Assembly: GCA_009731375.1 (NCBI GenBank) | Contig: BJOX01000184.1 | Location: forward strand, 522,168-566,543 | From: Paulinella micropora | Lineage: Eukaryota > Cercozoa > Imbricatea > Euglyphida | Direction of reading: 5' to 3' | DNA length: 44,376 nt | Part shown: piece by piece, positions 37,887-44,376 of the stretch | How the letters are laid out: the number at the start of each line of letters is the position of its first letter | Numbering within the stretch: position 1 is the first letter of the stretch | The notes under the pieces: model-generated | What the model was told of the DNA's origin: nothing | The model's database searches: none | Seen by the model: only the letters and a program-made list of their open reading frames with translations | Program-made: the position numbers and the translations under genes

Positions 37887-38706
37887 ATGGAGAAAATCAA
37901 TAATGTAAAGGTGAAACCAGTCAAGCAAAACGGAGATGGAGACAAGTTGGCAAAAGGACATAACTTATTTGATGAACCGTATGCCAATATATTTCTTCTC
38001 GCTCGTAAAAAGAGTGGCAAGACGACCGCACTGTTTGAAATCCTGAAACGAACGACGGACAAAAAGACCCGCATTGTTATTATTGCCAGCACGATACATA
38101 AGGACCACATCTACAAAGAAATTGTTAAGCACTTCAAGAAGAAAGGTAATCCAATGGCGATATATACATATTTGAAAGCAGACGGGTATAGTGTGATTGA
38201 TTACGAGTTGGACAAGCTGAATAAACCCGATGAAGAGCAAGAAGGTGAAATCATTCAAGACGGCAAAGAAGAACCGAAGCCGAAGTTTCTTTATTTTGGT
38301 AAAGAGGATGAAGAAGAAACAAGGACAAGCACCAGCAGAAAGACCGAGCAAATACATTACACCAGAAGTTGTTTTCGTGTTGGATGATTTGGGTAGCGGA
38401 TTACGGGATAAGTCAGTTAGCGACCTGTTGAAAAAAAATAGACACTACAAGTCAAAGGTGATTATGAGTTCGCAATACCTACAAGACCTTAGACCTGAGG
38501 CGATAAAACAATTAGACTACATTTTAATCTTTCCAGGTCAAAGTGTGGATAAAATGGAACTTGTATATAAACATTTAGACCTTGGCTATGACCTAGACTA
38601 CTTCATTGAAAAATACCACGAGGCGACGAAGGAACGATTTAACTTTTTGTATGTTGATGCGGTGTCTGATGATTTACGGCAGAATTTCAACAAAAGGTTT
38701 TTGTAA
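37887..38706 (+). pseudogene. A32-like packaging ATPase, split by a frameshift
   Basis: The first frame (37887-38387) has the P-loop ARKKSGKTTALFEILKR at residues 39-55. The second (to 38706) has Walker B VVFVLDDLG at 38368-38394 and a sensor-like SSQYLQDLRPEAIKQLDY segment. The frame must change within about 38295-38340, in an A-rich GATGAAGAAGAAAC tract. Both halves together give ~270 residues, normal for the FtsK/HerA-type ATPases that pump DNA into capsids of Polintons, virophages and giant viruses. A sequencing error, a nonfunctional copy or programmed frameshifting could explain the break. Confidence 0.75.
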
Positions 38707-38748
38707 TTATAATATTTATTTTTTTTGGAACTATATATAGGAACCTTT

Positions 38749-38783
38749 TTTGAAAAAAAGCTTCACCAAAAACTTGGAGGTGT
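38749..38783 (+). promoter_or_regulatory. Shared leader motif of virion genes
   Basis: After ACTATATATAGGAACC, the block starting TTTGAAAAAAAGCTTCACC and ending AAAAACTT at 38775 recurs at 42078-42103 ahead of the major capsid gene with one A fewer. A shorter version, TTTTTGAAAAAAAGCT, is at 41201-41216 before the penton gene. All three are late-type virion genes. Confidence 0.6.
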
Positions 38784-39107
38784 ATGCCAACATCACCAGT
38801 GATTATTTCACAACCAGCGGGATACAATATCGGATACAATCCTTCACCAATTACAAAGATGCCACAAGCAGGAGGTGCGAAGAACAAGAAGAAAGGAAAA
38901 AAGAAACAAGCAGGAGGCAAAGTAAACTGGAAGAAAGTCGGACAAGCGATATTGGATGCTAATAGGTTTATCAAGAAGAATCAATTGATTTCAAAGGGTG
39001 CTACTTTTCTGAGCGATGTCGGAGTGCCTTATGCGGACCGTGTAGCGAGGGCTGCGGCGAAGCAAGGATACGGAAAACAACGAGGTGGGGCAGTCAAATT
39101 TCGTTAA
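38784..39107 (+). CDS. Basic core protein with GG cleavage-like sites
   Basis: 107 residues, strongly basic (KNKKKGKKKQ). Two short stretches end in Gly-Gly, MPQAGGA and KKQAGGK, and QRGGA lies near the C-terminus. Between them is a helical section, DANRFIKKNQLISKGATFLS. The layout resembles the small basic, protease-processed core proteins of adenoviruses and Polintons, which bind packaged DNA. The start is the first ATG after the shared leader motif. The protease at 40136 is the natural candidate to cut after GG. Inferred from composition and context. Confidence 0.6.
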   Translation: MPTSPVIISQPAGYNIGYNPSPITKMPQAGGAKNKKKGKKKQAGGKVNWKKVGQAILDANRFIKKNQLISKGATFLSDVGVPYADRVARAAAKQGYGKQRGGAVKFR

Positions 39108-39163
39108 ACCCCCAACCCGATTGATGTAAAATCTTATATTAATTTTTTTCTATAACATATACG

Positions 39164-40111
39164 ATGGTTGTAAAAAGACCGCGAAAGAAACAAAGACCGC
39201 CGAGGATATACAGAACCAAAGATGGACGACCGTATATTAAAGTGAAAGGCAAACGAGCATATCTCAACTTTGGCGAGAAAACGAATGACCTTTCAACACT
39301 TCAAATTGTTAAACTGTTTTTGAAATATATGGGCAAGAAGAAGCATACAAAGCGAAAAACCCGCGAGAAAGTGGTTAAGTCTGAATTCAACCGTCTTGAA
39401 TACGAGAACCGCAACCAGATACAAGACAACCTACAAAAAAAATATGAACTAATACACGAGCAGGAAGAAAAGGAAAAGAAGTTAAGAGAACAGGCAGAAG
39501 ATGAGAAGAAAAGAAGAGAAAGGAAGGAGAATGCTGAAATTAAAGAAAGACAAGAAGACCTCATTAGGGAGGCGAAAAGAGAGCAAAAACTTATAGAGGA
39601 TGTAAAATTTGAACAAGATAGAAAAAACAATTTGATGTTATTACCACCGCCACAGTTTCACCCTCAATACATACAAGGACCACCACAAGCACCACCCCAA
39701 GCACCACCCCAAGGACCACCACAAGCACCACCCCAAGCACCACCACAAGCACCACCCCAAGCACCACCCCAAGCACCACCCCAAGCACCACCACAAGCAC
39801 CAGAAGAAAAACAGATGGCTTTGAAAACAAAAGAAGAGAGAAAGGCCGAAAAGGAATTAAAAGAAAAATATATTGAATTAATGAAGGAAGCTGGATTTAA
39901 AATGAGTTTTATTAAAGGCTTGACTAAAACAGAATTTGACAAACTGGGTAAAGGAATAGAGAAAGCGATAGCCGATGCCAAATCAGCAGAAGAGCAGAAA
40001 GAATTGGCAGAACAATACAAAAAAGAATTAGAAGAAGAAAAAAAGTATGCGGAGGCCCAAGCGAAATACTTTGAAATTAAAGATAAAATAACATTCATCT
40101 CAGCTGGTTAA
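39164..40111 (+). CDS. Coiled-coil virion protein with PQAP repeats
   Basis: 315 residues starting MVVKRPRKKQRPPRIYRTKD after the promoter-like TTTTTTTCTATAACATATAC. Residues ~70-155 are a long charged coiled coil (EQEEKEKKLREQAEDEKKRR). Residues ~172-210 are eleven tandem QAPP/QGPP units. A second helical part follows. The basic N-terminus (GRPYIKVKGKRAYLNF) could contact DNA. No family is recognised. The stop TAA (40109-40111) is in frame with the protease frame that begins next, so the two might be one polyprotein or a readthrough pair. Confidence 0.6.
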   Translation: MVVKRPRKKQRPPRIYRTKDGRPYIKVKGKRAYLNFGEKTNDLSTLQIVKLFLKYMGKKKHTKRKTREKVVKSEFNRLEYENRNQIQDNLQKKYELIHEQEEKEKKLREQAEDEKKRRERKENAEIKERQEDLIREAKREQKLIEDVKFEQDRKNNLMLLPPPQFHPQYIQGPPQAPPQAPPQGPPQAPPQAPPQAPPQAPPQAPPQAPPQAPEEKQMALKTKEERKAEKELKEKYIELMKEAGFKMSFIKGLTKTEFDKLGKGIEKAIADAKSAEEQKELAEQYKKELEEEKKYAEAQAKYFEIKDKITFISAG

Positions 40112-40135
40112 AGAAATGATTACAAGTATCCACAA

Positions 40136-41104
40136 TTGGATATACCCAAAACTTTGGGCCCTGCTTTGGAAGCAAAAATGATAGCTGATGGCAAACCACT
40201 ACCGAAAAAGGTCCAAGGAAAACACACGACTGCGGGTATGGCAAAAGTTATAGTAGATGAGGATATTGATTTAGGAATAGACCAGAATGAAATGAGAAAG
40301 AAACTCGCTGATTATTTGGGAATAAACCAAGCTGGTGCTGGGGCAAAAACGATGGAGGAATTAATACACAAACTTTTAACAATAGCAACAATTAAGAAAT
40401 ATTTGAAAAAGGGTAAATACAGGAAAAAAATGAAGAAGAAGGATTATGTAAATAACTTAGTATCTGAAATGAGAATTGACCCAAACATTAAAAATCAAGT
40501 TTCAAATATAGTCGGCATAGAACCAACCACAGAACCAACCACAGAACCAACAGCAGGGGCAACCACAGACATAATTCAACAGCCAGAACAAAATGAGCAA
40601 GAAGGAGCGGGCCCATACCGAGGCTTAATGACGGATGAAATAGACGACATTATGAAATATGATTGGTATTTGGGGACGGTAGCCAGCGATGAAATAACCA
40701 AACTTAAACCAGAAAAAAGAAAGAAGTATGGATTTATTATGAACTTGGATAAGTCTAGTCAGCCAGGCTCACATTGGATTGCTGTTTGGATTGACCTAAT
40801 TAAAGACAACTCTATTGAAATCTACGACCCGCTCGCACTGTATAATCCTACCGAGCTATTTTTACACCAAATGAAACAACTTATAGACAAGAGTAAGCCG
40901 AGCACATACCTGCTTATGAAGGTTAACCAGGTTAAGAACCAAAGTGATACAACGGATACTTGCGGGTGGCATAGTATTAGGTTTCTTAAAGAAAGAGCGA
41001 AAGGGAACCGCTTTAAATTCGCAAGCGGTTGGACGGACTTAAAAGAAAAAGAAGCGGATGAGTTGAAAACACAGAACGGCTACGGCTTTGACACCTTCAT
41101 TTAG
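40136..41104 (+). CDS. Adenain/Ulp1-like maturation cysteine protease
   Basis: About 320 residues. The catalytic region shows SHWIAVWID (His 213), EIYDPL (Asp 231) and NQSDTTDTCGWHSIRFL (Gln 269, Cys 276); His-Asp-Gln-Cys in this order, with Gln seven residues before Cys, is the adenovirus protease/Ulp1 pattern. Residues 1-150 are a helical and Thr/Glu/Pro-rich pre-domain. Such proteases cut virion precursors late in assembly. The frame has no ATG at its start: the first is at 40178, and before that it is open back to the TAA of the preceding gene. Numbering here counts from 40136. Confidence 0.8.
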   Translation: MDIPKTLGPALEAKMIADGKPLPKKVQGKHTTAGMAKVIVDEDIDLGIDQNEMRKKLADYLGINQAGAGAKTMEELIHKLLTIATIKKYLKKGKYRKKMKKKDYVNNLVSEMRIDPNIKNQVSNIVGIEPTTEPTTEPTAGATTDIIQQPEQNEQEGAGPYRGLMTDEIDDIMKYDWYLGTVASDEITKLKPEKRKKYGFIMNLDKSSQPGSHWIAVWIDLIKDNSIEIYDPLALYNPTELFLHQMKQLIDKSKPSTYLLMKVNQVKNQSDTTDTCGWHSIRFLKERAKGNRFKFASGWTDLKEKEADELKTQNGYGFDTFI

Positions 41105-41109
41105 CAGCA

Positions 41110-41134
41110 GGGGCCTTCGTCCCCCGCACCCCCT
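41110..41134. terminator. GC-rich hairpin after the protease gene
   Basis: GGGGCCTTCGTCCCCC followed by a CACCCCCT tail, six bases after the protease stop. It is a shorter, diverged relative of the palindrome at 37773 (same AGGGGCCT and CCCCC parts), and is likewise followed by an AT-rich promoter. Confidence 0.4.
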
Positions 41135-41200
41135 CCGTTGTGGCAGGTAATTAAAACAAAAATATATTTTCCTATATATAGTTTTTGAGGTCGTAGGAGG

Positions 41201-41222
41201 TTTTTGAAAAAAAGCTCCTACA
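41201..41222 (+). promoter_or_regulatory. Promoter/leader of the penton gene
   Basis: ATATATTTTCCTATATATAG (41163-41180) and then TTTTTGAAAAAAAGCT (41201-41216) precede the ATG at 41223. The latter is shared with two other virion genes. Confidence 0.5.
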
Positions 41223-42035
41223 ATGGAATATAGGGGTGGGCGAAGTAGCAATATTTACTATGTCAATAGCAAAAATAGGATAAACGGCACGGACAGTGAT
41301 TTCACTCACTCAATTGATATGAAAGGGTTAGACAATCCTAGCCATTGTAAGATACTTCATATCTATGTTCCGAAGTCGTATTACTCTGTGGCAAGTCCTT
41401 ACAACACTTTTATTCTGAGTGAAGATGGCAACGAGGCACTGATTACCATACCCGAGGGCAACTACACAATGAACAACCTAAAAAATAAGCTAGCCGAGGT
41501 GCTAACCGCAGAAAGTCCCAATGACTACACATACACAATAACAAGCAACAACACCAACACCGACCCCGAAGACGGTAAGTTATTATTTACTGTGGCAGAC
41601 AACGGAGGAATTCAACCGCGGTTTGTTTTTGACGACGAAACAAGGGTCCACGAAATTATGGGGTTTGAGCGGTCTTCTACTTATTTCTTTGCTAATAATA
41701 CACTTAGGTCGCCAAATGTCATAATATTGACTGGCGAAAAAACATTATATCTTCAAAGCGACCTCGTTGGGGAAGGTGATAATCACGTGCTCCAAGAAAT
41801 ATACACGGCGAACGAAATCCCATTCGGCTCTGTTATCTATGACGGCTCGGGTAGTGAATACGACAAACGACTATCTACAAGTTCAAGCAACGTGTATCGG
41901 TTTTACTTAACTGACGAAAACGACCAGCCCATTAATCTCAACGGTCTCGGCATTGTAATGACCTTGTTGATTTACCGTGAGACGAATTATTTTAATTTAT
42001 TTACATCATTTTTTAATTTATTGAAAAACCGTTAA
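41223..42035 (+). CDS. Penton (minor capsid) protein, single jelly roll
   Basis: 270 residues. The N-terminus reads YYVNSKNRINGTDSDFTHSI, followed by VPKSYYSVASPYNTFILSED, IPEGNYTMNNLKNKL, a GFERSSTYFF segment, LYLQSDLV, VLQEIY and a C-terminal GLGIVMTLLIYRE. This succession of motifs is that of the Polinton/polinton-like virus penton, a single jelly-roll protein filling the five-fold vertices. Its place directly before the major capsid gene is also typical. The last ~15 residues (YFNLFTSFFNLLKNR) are unusually hydrophobic and may reflect loss of the original stop. Confidence 0.8.
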   Translation: MEYRGGRSSNIYYVNSKNRINGTDSDFTHSIDMKGLDNPSHCKILHIYVPKSYYSVASPYNTFILSEDGNEALITIPEGNYTMNNLKNKLAEVLTAESPNDYTYTITSNNTNTDPEDGKLLFTVADNGGIQPRFVFDDETRVHEIMGFERSSTYFFANNTLRSPNVIILTGEKTLYLQSDLVGEGDNHVLQEIYTANEIPFGSVIYDGSGSEYDKRLSTSSSNVYRFYLTDENDQPINLNGLGIVMTLLIYRETNYFNLFTSFFNLLKNR

Positions 42036-42120
42036 TTAATTAATTTATTTTTTTTCTCAGATTAAAATATAGAACCCTTTGAAAAAAGCTTCACCAAAAA
42101 CTTCGGGCACTTACACAAAA
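42036..42120 (+). promoter_or_regulatory. Promoter/leader of the major capsid gene
   Basis: A T-rich tract (42046-42057) and AAAATATAGAACC are followed by the shared leader block at 42078-42103. The ATG used is 42121; the upstream TTG at 42079 lies in the leader block itself and is not credible as a start. Confidence 0.5.
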
Positions 42121-43611
42121 ATGCCTACACAACACGGAGGCGAACTAGATTTCAGCAAGACTGACTACATCAGTGCTTCTTATCGTTTGAATAAGCTTAA
42201 CCCACGAGAAAGCAGTAATGGAAATGTCACTATTACCTCCGCGGGAGGACAAGAAAGCACATTTGACCTTATTAGTCGCCCATTTAACTTGGCTAGGTCA
42301 GTTCTGAGTTTTACTTACACTATCCCAGACACGGATACTAAATACAACAAGGCTTATATGGATTGCCTCGCTCCTATTAGACAAATTCAACTTCAAACCC
42401 GTAGCGGAGTTTATCTGTGCGATTTGAACTATGTTGGAAATATTACGAAGATGATTTGGAAGCCCGAGACTTCGCTTAAAGACTTTCTCGCACTTGAAAA
42501 CCACGATGTCGGCACTGGTGCTGGCTGTATGCTCCAAAAGTGTAATGCTGATAAGCAGTTATCTACCATTGAAACTAAATTCGGAGATGCTGATTATAAA
42601 GAACTTATTAAGCAGCCTAAAACAAATGCTCGTCGCCATAACGATGCTTTAATCGCCGCGAACACTGGAACCCTTCTTCCAGTCAATGTTTCCATTGTTG
42701 AGGCGAAGTATTTTACTGCTGGTGCTTTGGGCAATAATGCTAATGCTGGTGATATGGCTATTAAAATTAAACTTAATCTTGGTATGCTTTACAACACTAT
42801 TTTCGCCCTTGATAAAACTATTATGTTTCCTGAGATTTTGACGATGCGAATTGTCTGGAACGGTTCTGCGAAGATTTATTATTCTGGTGCTGACCCGCTA
42901 AGTCCTGGTGGTGGTGCTAACATTGCTGCTGGTGCTGAGGATGTTGCTGTTAGCAATCTTAACTTGTTTCTTGCTGTTGAGCAGAACCCTGGTGTCATTC
43001 AATCTATTCAAAGCCAGATTGCGGGCGGTGGTATGAGTTTTGATATTGATTATCCCTATGTGTATAAGAATACTATTGGAACTGCTAGCGATGGTAAATC
43101 AACTGAAAACCAAAACATTATTATGCGATTTGACCGCGGGCACGGGCAGAGGTTGAAGAAGATTTATCACAGTGTGTTTCATTCTACCGAAAGTGTAAAT
43201 ACCGCTTATGACAATGATGTAAATGATGAGCGGTCTGCTACGGGTGCTGTTGTTGCCGATGCTAAGCGAAAGGTTGTCTCATTCTACACTACCCTTGATG
43301 GAGCGAGACAGGAAGAATTTGATGTATCTGTGGCTAACCTTGAAGACTATATGATTATGAAGCCGAGGTTGGAGGGTAGTGCCTTGATGAATTCTAATGT
43401 GTATCAATACAACTGGGTTTATGCTAATTGCTGGGACAACAACCGTCCTCTGTGGAGCAAGGACCAGAACGAGATTAGCGGGCTTGACTTAACTCAGGAA
43501 CGGCGATGGGAGTTTATTGGAACCTGCCGAAACAAAGTCCATTCTCACTACACTCTGGCTATTACTCAGCGGACTGTTAGTGTGAAGGAAAATGTAATTA
43601 CAATCTCATAA
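42121..43611 (+). CDS. Major capsid protein, double jelly roll
   Basis: From ATG 42121 496 residues. The N-terminus starts MPTQHGGELDFSKTDYIS, followed by a RPFNLARSVLSFTYTIP strand and a DCLAPIRQIQLQTRSGVYLC region. Beta-rich sequence with many Asn/Gly loops follows throughout, and the C-terminal half has RIVWNGSAKIYYSG and VAVSNLNLFLAVEQNP. This is the length and style of polinton-like virus double-jelly-roll capsid proteins, which form the hexons of an icosahedral shell. Assignment rests on overall pattern, length and on the penton, protease and ATPase neighbours. No lesion was seen. Confidence 0.75.
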   Translation: MPTQHGGELDFSKTDYISASYRLNKLNPRESSNGNVTITSAGGQESTFDLISRPFNLARSVLSFTYTIPDTDTKYNKAYMDCLAPIRQIQLQTRSGVYLCDLNYVGNITKMIWKPETSLKDFLALENHDVGTGAGCMLQKCNADKQLSTIETKFGDADYKELIKQPKTNARRHNDALIAANTGTLLPVNVSIVEAKYFTAGALGNNANAGDMAIKIKLNLGMLYNTIFALDKTIMFPEILTMRIVWNGSAKIYYSGADPLSPGGGANIAAGAEDVAVSNLNLFLAVEQNPGVIQSIQSQIAGGGMSFDIDYPYVYKNTIGTASDGKSTENQNIIMRFDRGHGQRLKKIYHSVFHSTESVNTAYDNDVNDERSATGAVVADAKRKVVSFYTTLDGARQEEFDVSVANLEDYMIMKPRLEGSALMNSNVYQYNWVYANCWDNNRPLWSKDQNEISGLDLTQERRWEFIGTCRNKVHSHYTLAITQRTVSVKENVITIS

Positions 43612-43665
43612 GAGGTAATTATTAATTTTTGATAGTTAATTTATTTTTTTTGATAATATAGAACA
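43612..43665 (+). promoter_or_regulatory. Promoter of the last gene in the window
   Basis: A T-tract (TTTATTTTTTTTGATAATAT) followed by AGAACA and the ATG at 43666, the same design as before the other virion genes. Confidence 0.45.
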
Positions 43666-44376
43666 ATGTCTCACCAACGAAATTTAGTCGCCCAAAATCC
43701 TGTCGGAGACTTCGTAAATCTCAAAGTTGGATATGGCGGACACATTGATAATATGAAAACCGCCTTTGGCGAAGCATTAACCAGCTCATTAACACCAGTA
43801 TTACAGGAAATCTTTCCCTACACAGTTAATACACGGATATGGACGAAAACAGAAACAAAGGCGACCGTTTCATTTAATGCTAATATGGCGGAATTGAAAA
43901 CGACTGCCAGCGCGACTGCGGATGCCTCTCTGGTGAGCAAAAGAAAAATAAAATACAGAACGGGTATGGGAGTTATGTGTCGCTTCACTGCTTTATGGGC
44001 GACGGATGATGCGAAAGCACACTATTCATTTATCGGAATAGGAAACGAATTTGAAGATGGATTTTATTTTTACAAAAATGAGGTAGGGATGAATATTCTA
44101 CATTGTAAAGGAGGAAACGCCAATTATATTGACCAAGAAGATTGGGATGACCCCTGCGATGGAACAGGCGATATGCCAGACTTGCTGTGGGATAAAGGAA
44201 ATGTATTTCAAATTCAATTTCAATATTTGGGCTTTGGTGCTATTAAGTTTTCAATTGAGAACCCAGAGACTGGCGAATTTCAGCTAGTCCATATGATTAA
44301 GTATGCGAATGATAATACTGGTGTAAGTCTGCGAAATACTACATTACCTTTTACGGCTATAATGAGAAATGATGCT
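43666..44376 (+). CDS. Virion protein of giant-virus type (partial, 3' end off window)
   Basis: 237 codons from ATG 43666 stay open to the window edge. The product starts MSHQRNLVAQNPVGDFVNLK. Later parts read GVMCRFTALW, YSFIGIGNEFEDGFYFYKNE, FQIQFQYLGFGAIKFSIENP and LVHMIKYANDNT. I associate this G-FGAI-F-IENP type of beta-rich domain with structural proteins of large DNA viruses and polinton-like viruses, possibly lectin-like or fibre-attached. The function is not known. The gene follows the major capsid gene in the same direction with a 54-bp gap. Confidence 0.65.
   Translation, partial: MSHQRNLVAQNPVGDFVNLKVGYGGHIDNMKTAFGEALTSSLTPVLQEIFPYTVNTRIWTKTETKATVSFNANMAELKTTASATADASLVSKRKIKYRTGMGVMCRFTALWATDDAKAHYSFIGIGNEFEDGFYFYKNEVGMNILHCKGGNANYIDQEDWDDPCDGTGDMPDLLWDKGNVFQIQFQYLGFGAIKFSIENPETGEFQLVHMIKYANDNTGVSLRNTTLPFTAIMRNDA

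Larger units (their letters stand above)
30644..44376. mobile_element. Element B: Polinton-like virus, integrase and virion half
   Basis: At least 13.7 kb and open at the right edge. The integrase lies next to the terminal repeat and reads outward, with two small genes behind it. All virion genes follow on the plus strand: fibre, small proteins, ATPase, core protein, coiled-coil protein, protease, penton, major capsid protein and one more. This set (retroviral-type integrase, A32-like ATPase, Ulp1/adenain-like protease, penton and double-jelly-roll capsid) defines Polintons and polinton-like viruses. The exact family is not determinable here. Lesions in the fibre, ATPase and protease region suggest an endogenous copy. 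Confidence 0.88.

Noticed and set aside
1-44376. CRISPR arrays, tRNA or rRNA genes
   Set aside because: Repeats are simple microsatellites without spacer structure; no cloverleaf or rRNA-like sequence was noticed by eye.

Overview
The window is eukaryotic nuclear DNA with two kinds of mobile DNA in it. The background is extremely rich in microsatellites: CTAT, CATA, CAA, AAG, TAG and GATA arrays, (CA)n and poly-C, with assembly gaps at 1756-1775, 16301-17040, 29785-29794 and 33229-33238. It carries a Ty3/Gypsy retrotransposon, a LINE reverse-transcriptase scrap and a possible splice donor next to a short cysteine-rich reading frame. The host cannot be named from this sequence; a metazoan or a protist with a repeat-rich genome would both fit.

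Layout. 1-4177 is host repeat DNA with one possible secreted Cys-rich peptide on the minus strand. 4178-about 10198 is element A, a fragment of a Polinton-like virus: terminal repeat, small basic protein, RING-type protein, short coiled-coil protein, broken family B DNA polymerase joined in one reading frame to a Pif1-type helicase, lipase, and an exonuclease-X C-terminal-type protein. It is cut just where the promoter of a further gene begins. 10199-11885 is an unidentified proline-rich reading frame and a CATA array. 11886-21177 is a complete young Ty3/Gypsy LTR retrotransposon on the minus strand, with two 237-bp LTRs, a 4-bp ACGT target duplication, primer-binding site, polypurine tract, gag and pol, inserted in the CATA array. 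21178-30643 is more microsatellite DNA with a possible Cys-rich exon, diverged dispersed repeats, a LINE RT remnant and an unidentified gag-like reading frame. 30644-44376 is element B, a second Polinton-like virus running off the right edge: terminal repeat, retroviral-type integrase, F-box-like zinc protein, acidic/basic protein, a very large S74 fibre, small membrane protein, packaging ATPase, basic core protein, coiled-coil/PQA protein, Ulp1/adenain-like protease, penton, double-jelly-roll major capsid protein and a further virion protein.

How the parts work together. Element B supplies the integration and virion-building half of a Polinton/polinton-like virus, and element A the genome-replication half. 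Their terminal repeats are near-copies in the SAME orientation, so A and B are not the two ends of one element. A shows the polymerase end and B the integrase end, meaning two insertions in opposite orientation. Both show decay (in-frame stops, frameshifts), so these are probably endogenous copies, although some lesions may be assembly errors.

Most unusual signals: the first ~55 codons and 5' leader of the viral RING gene are homologous to the Gypsy LTR next door; a GC-rich palindrome lies after two virion genes and also in-frame inside the lipase gene; PolB and helicase share one reading frame, with an Asp-to-Asn change in the polymerase active site; the integrase has Asp in place of the usual catalytic Glu; and gag and pol are separated by a single in-frame UGA.
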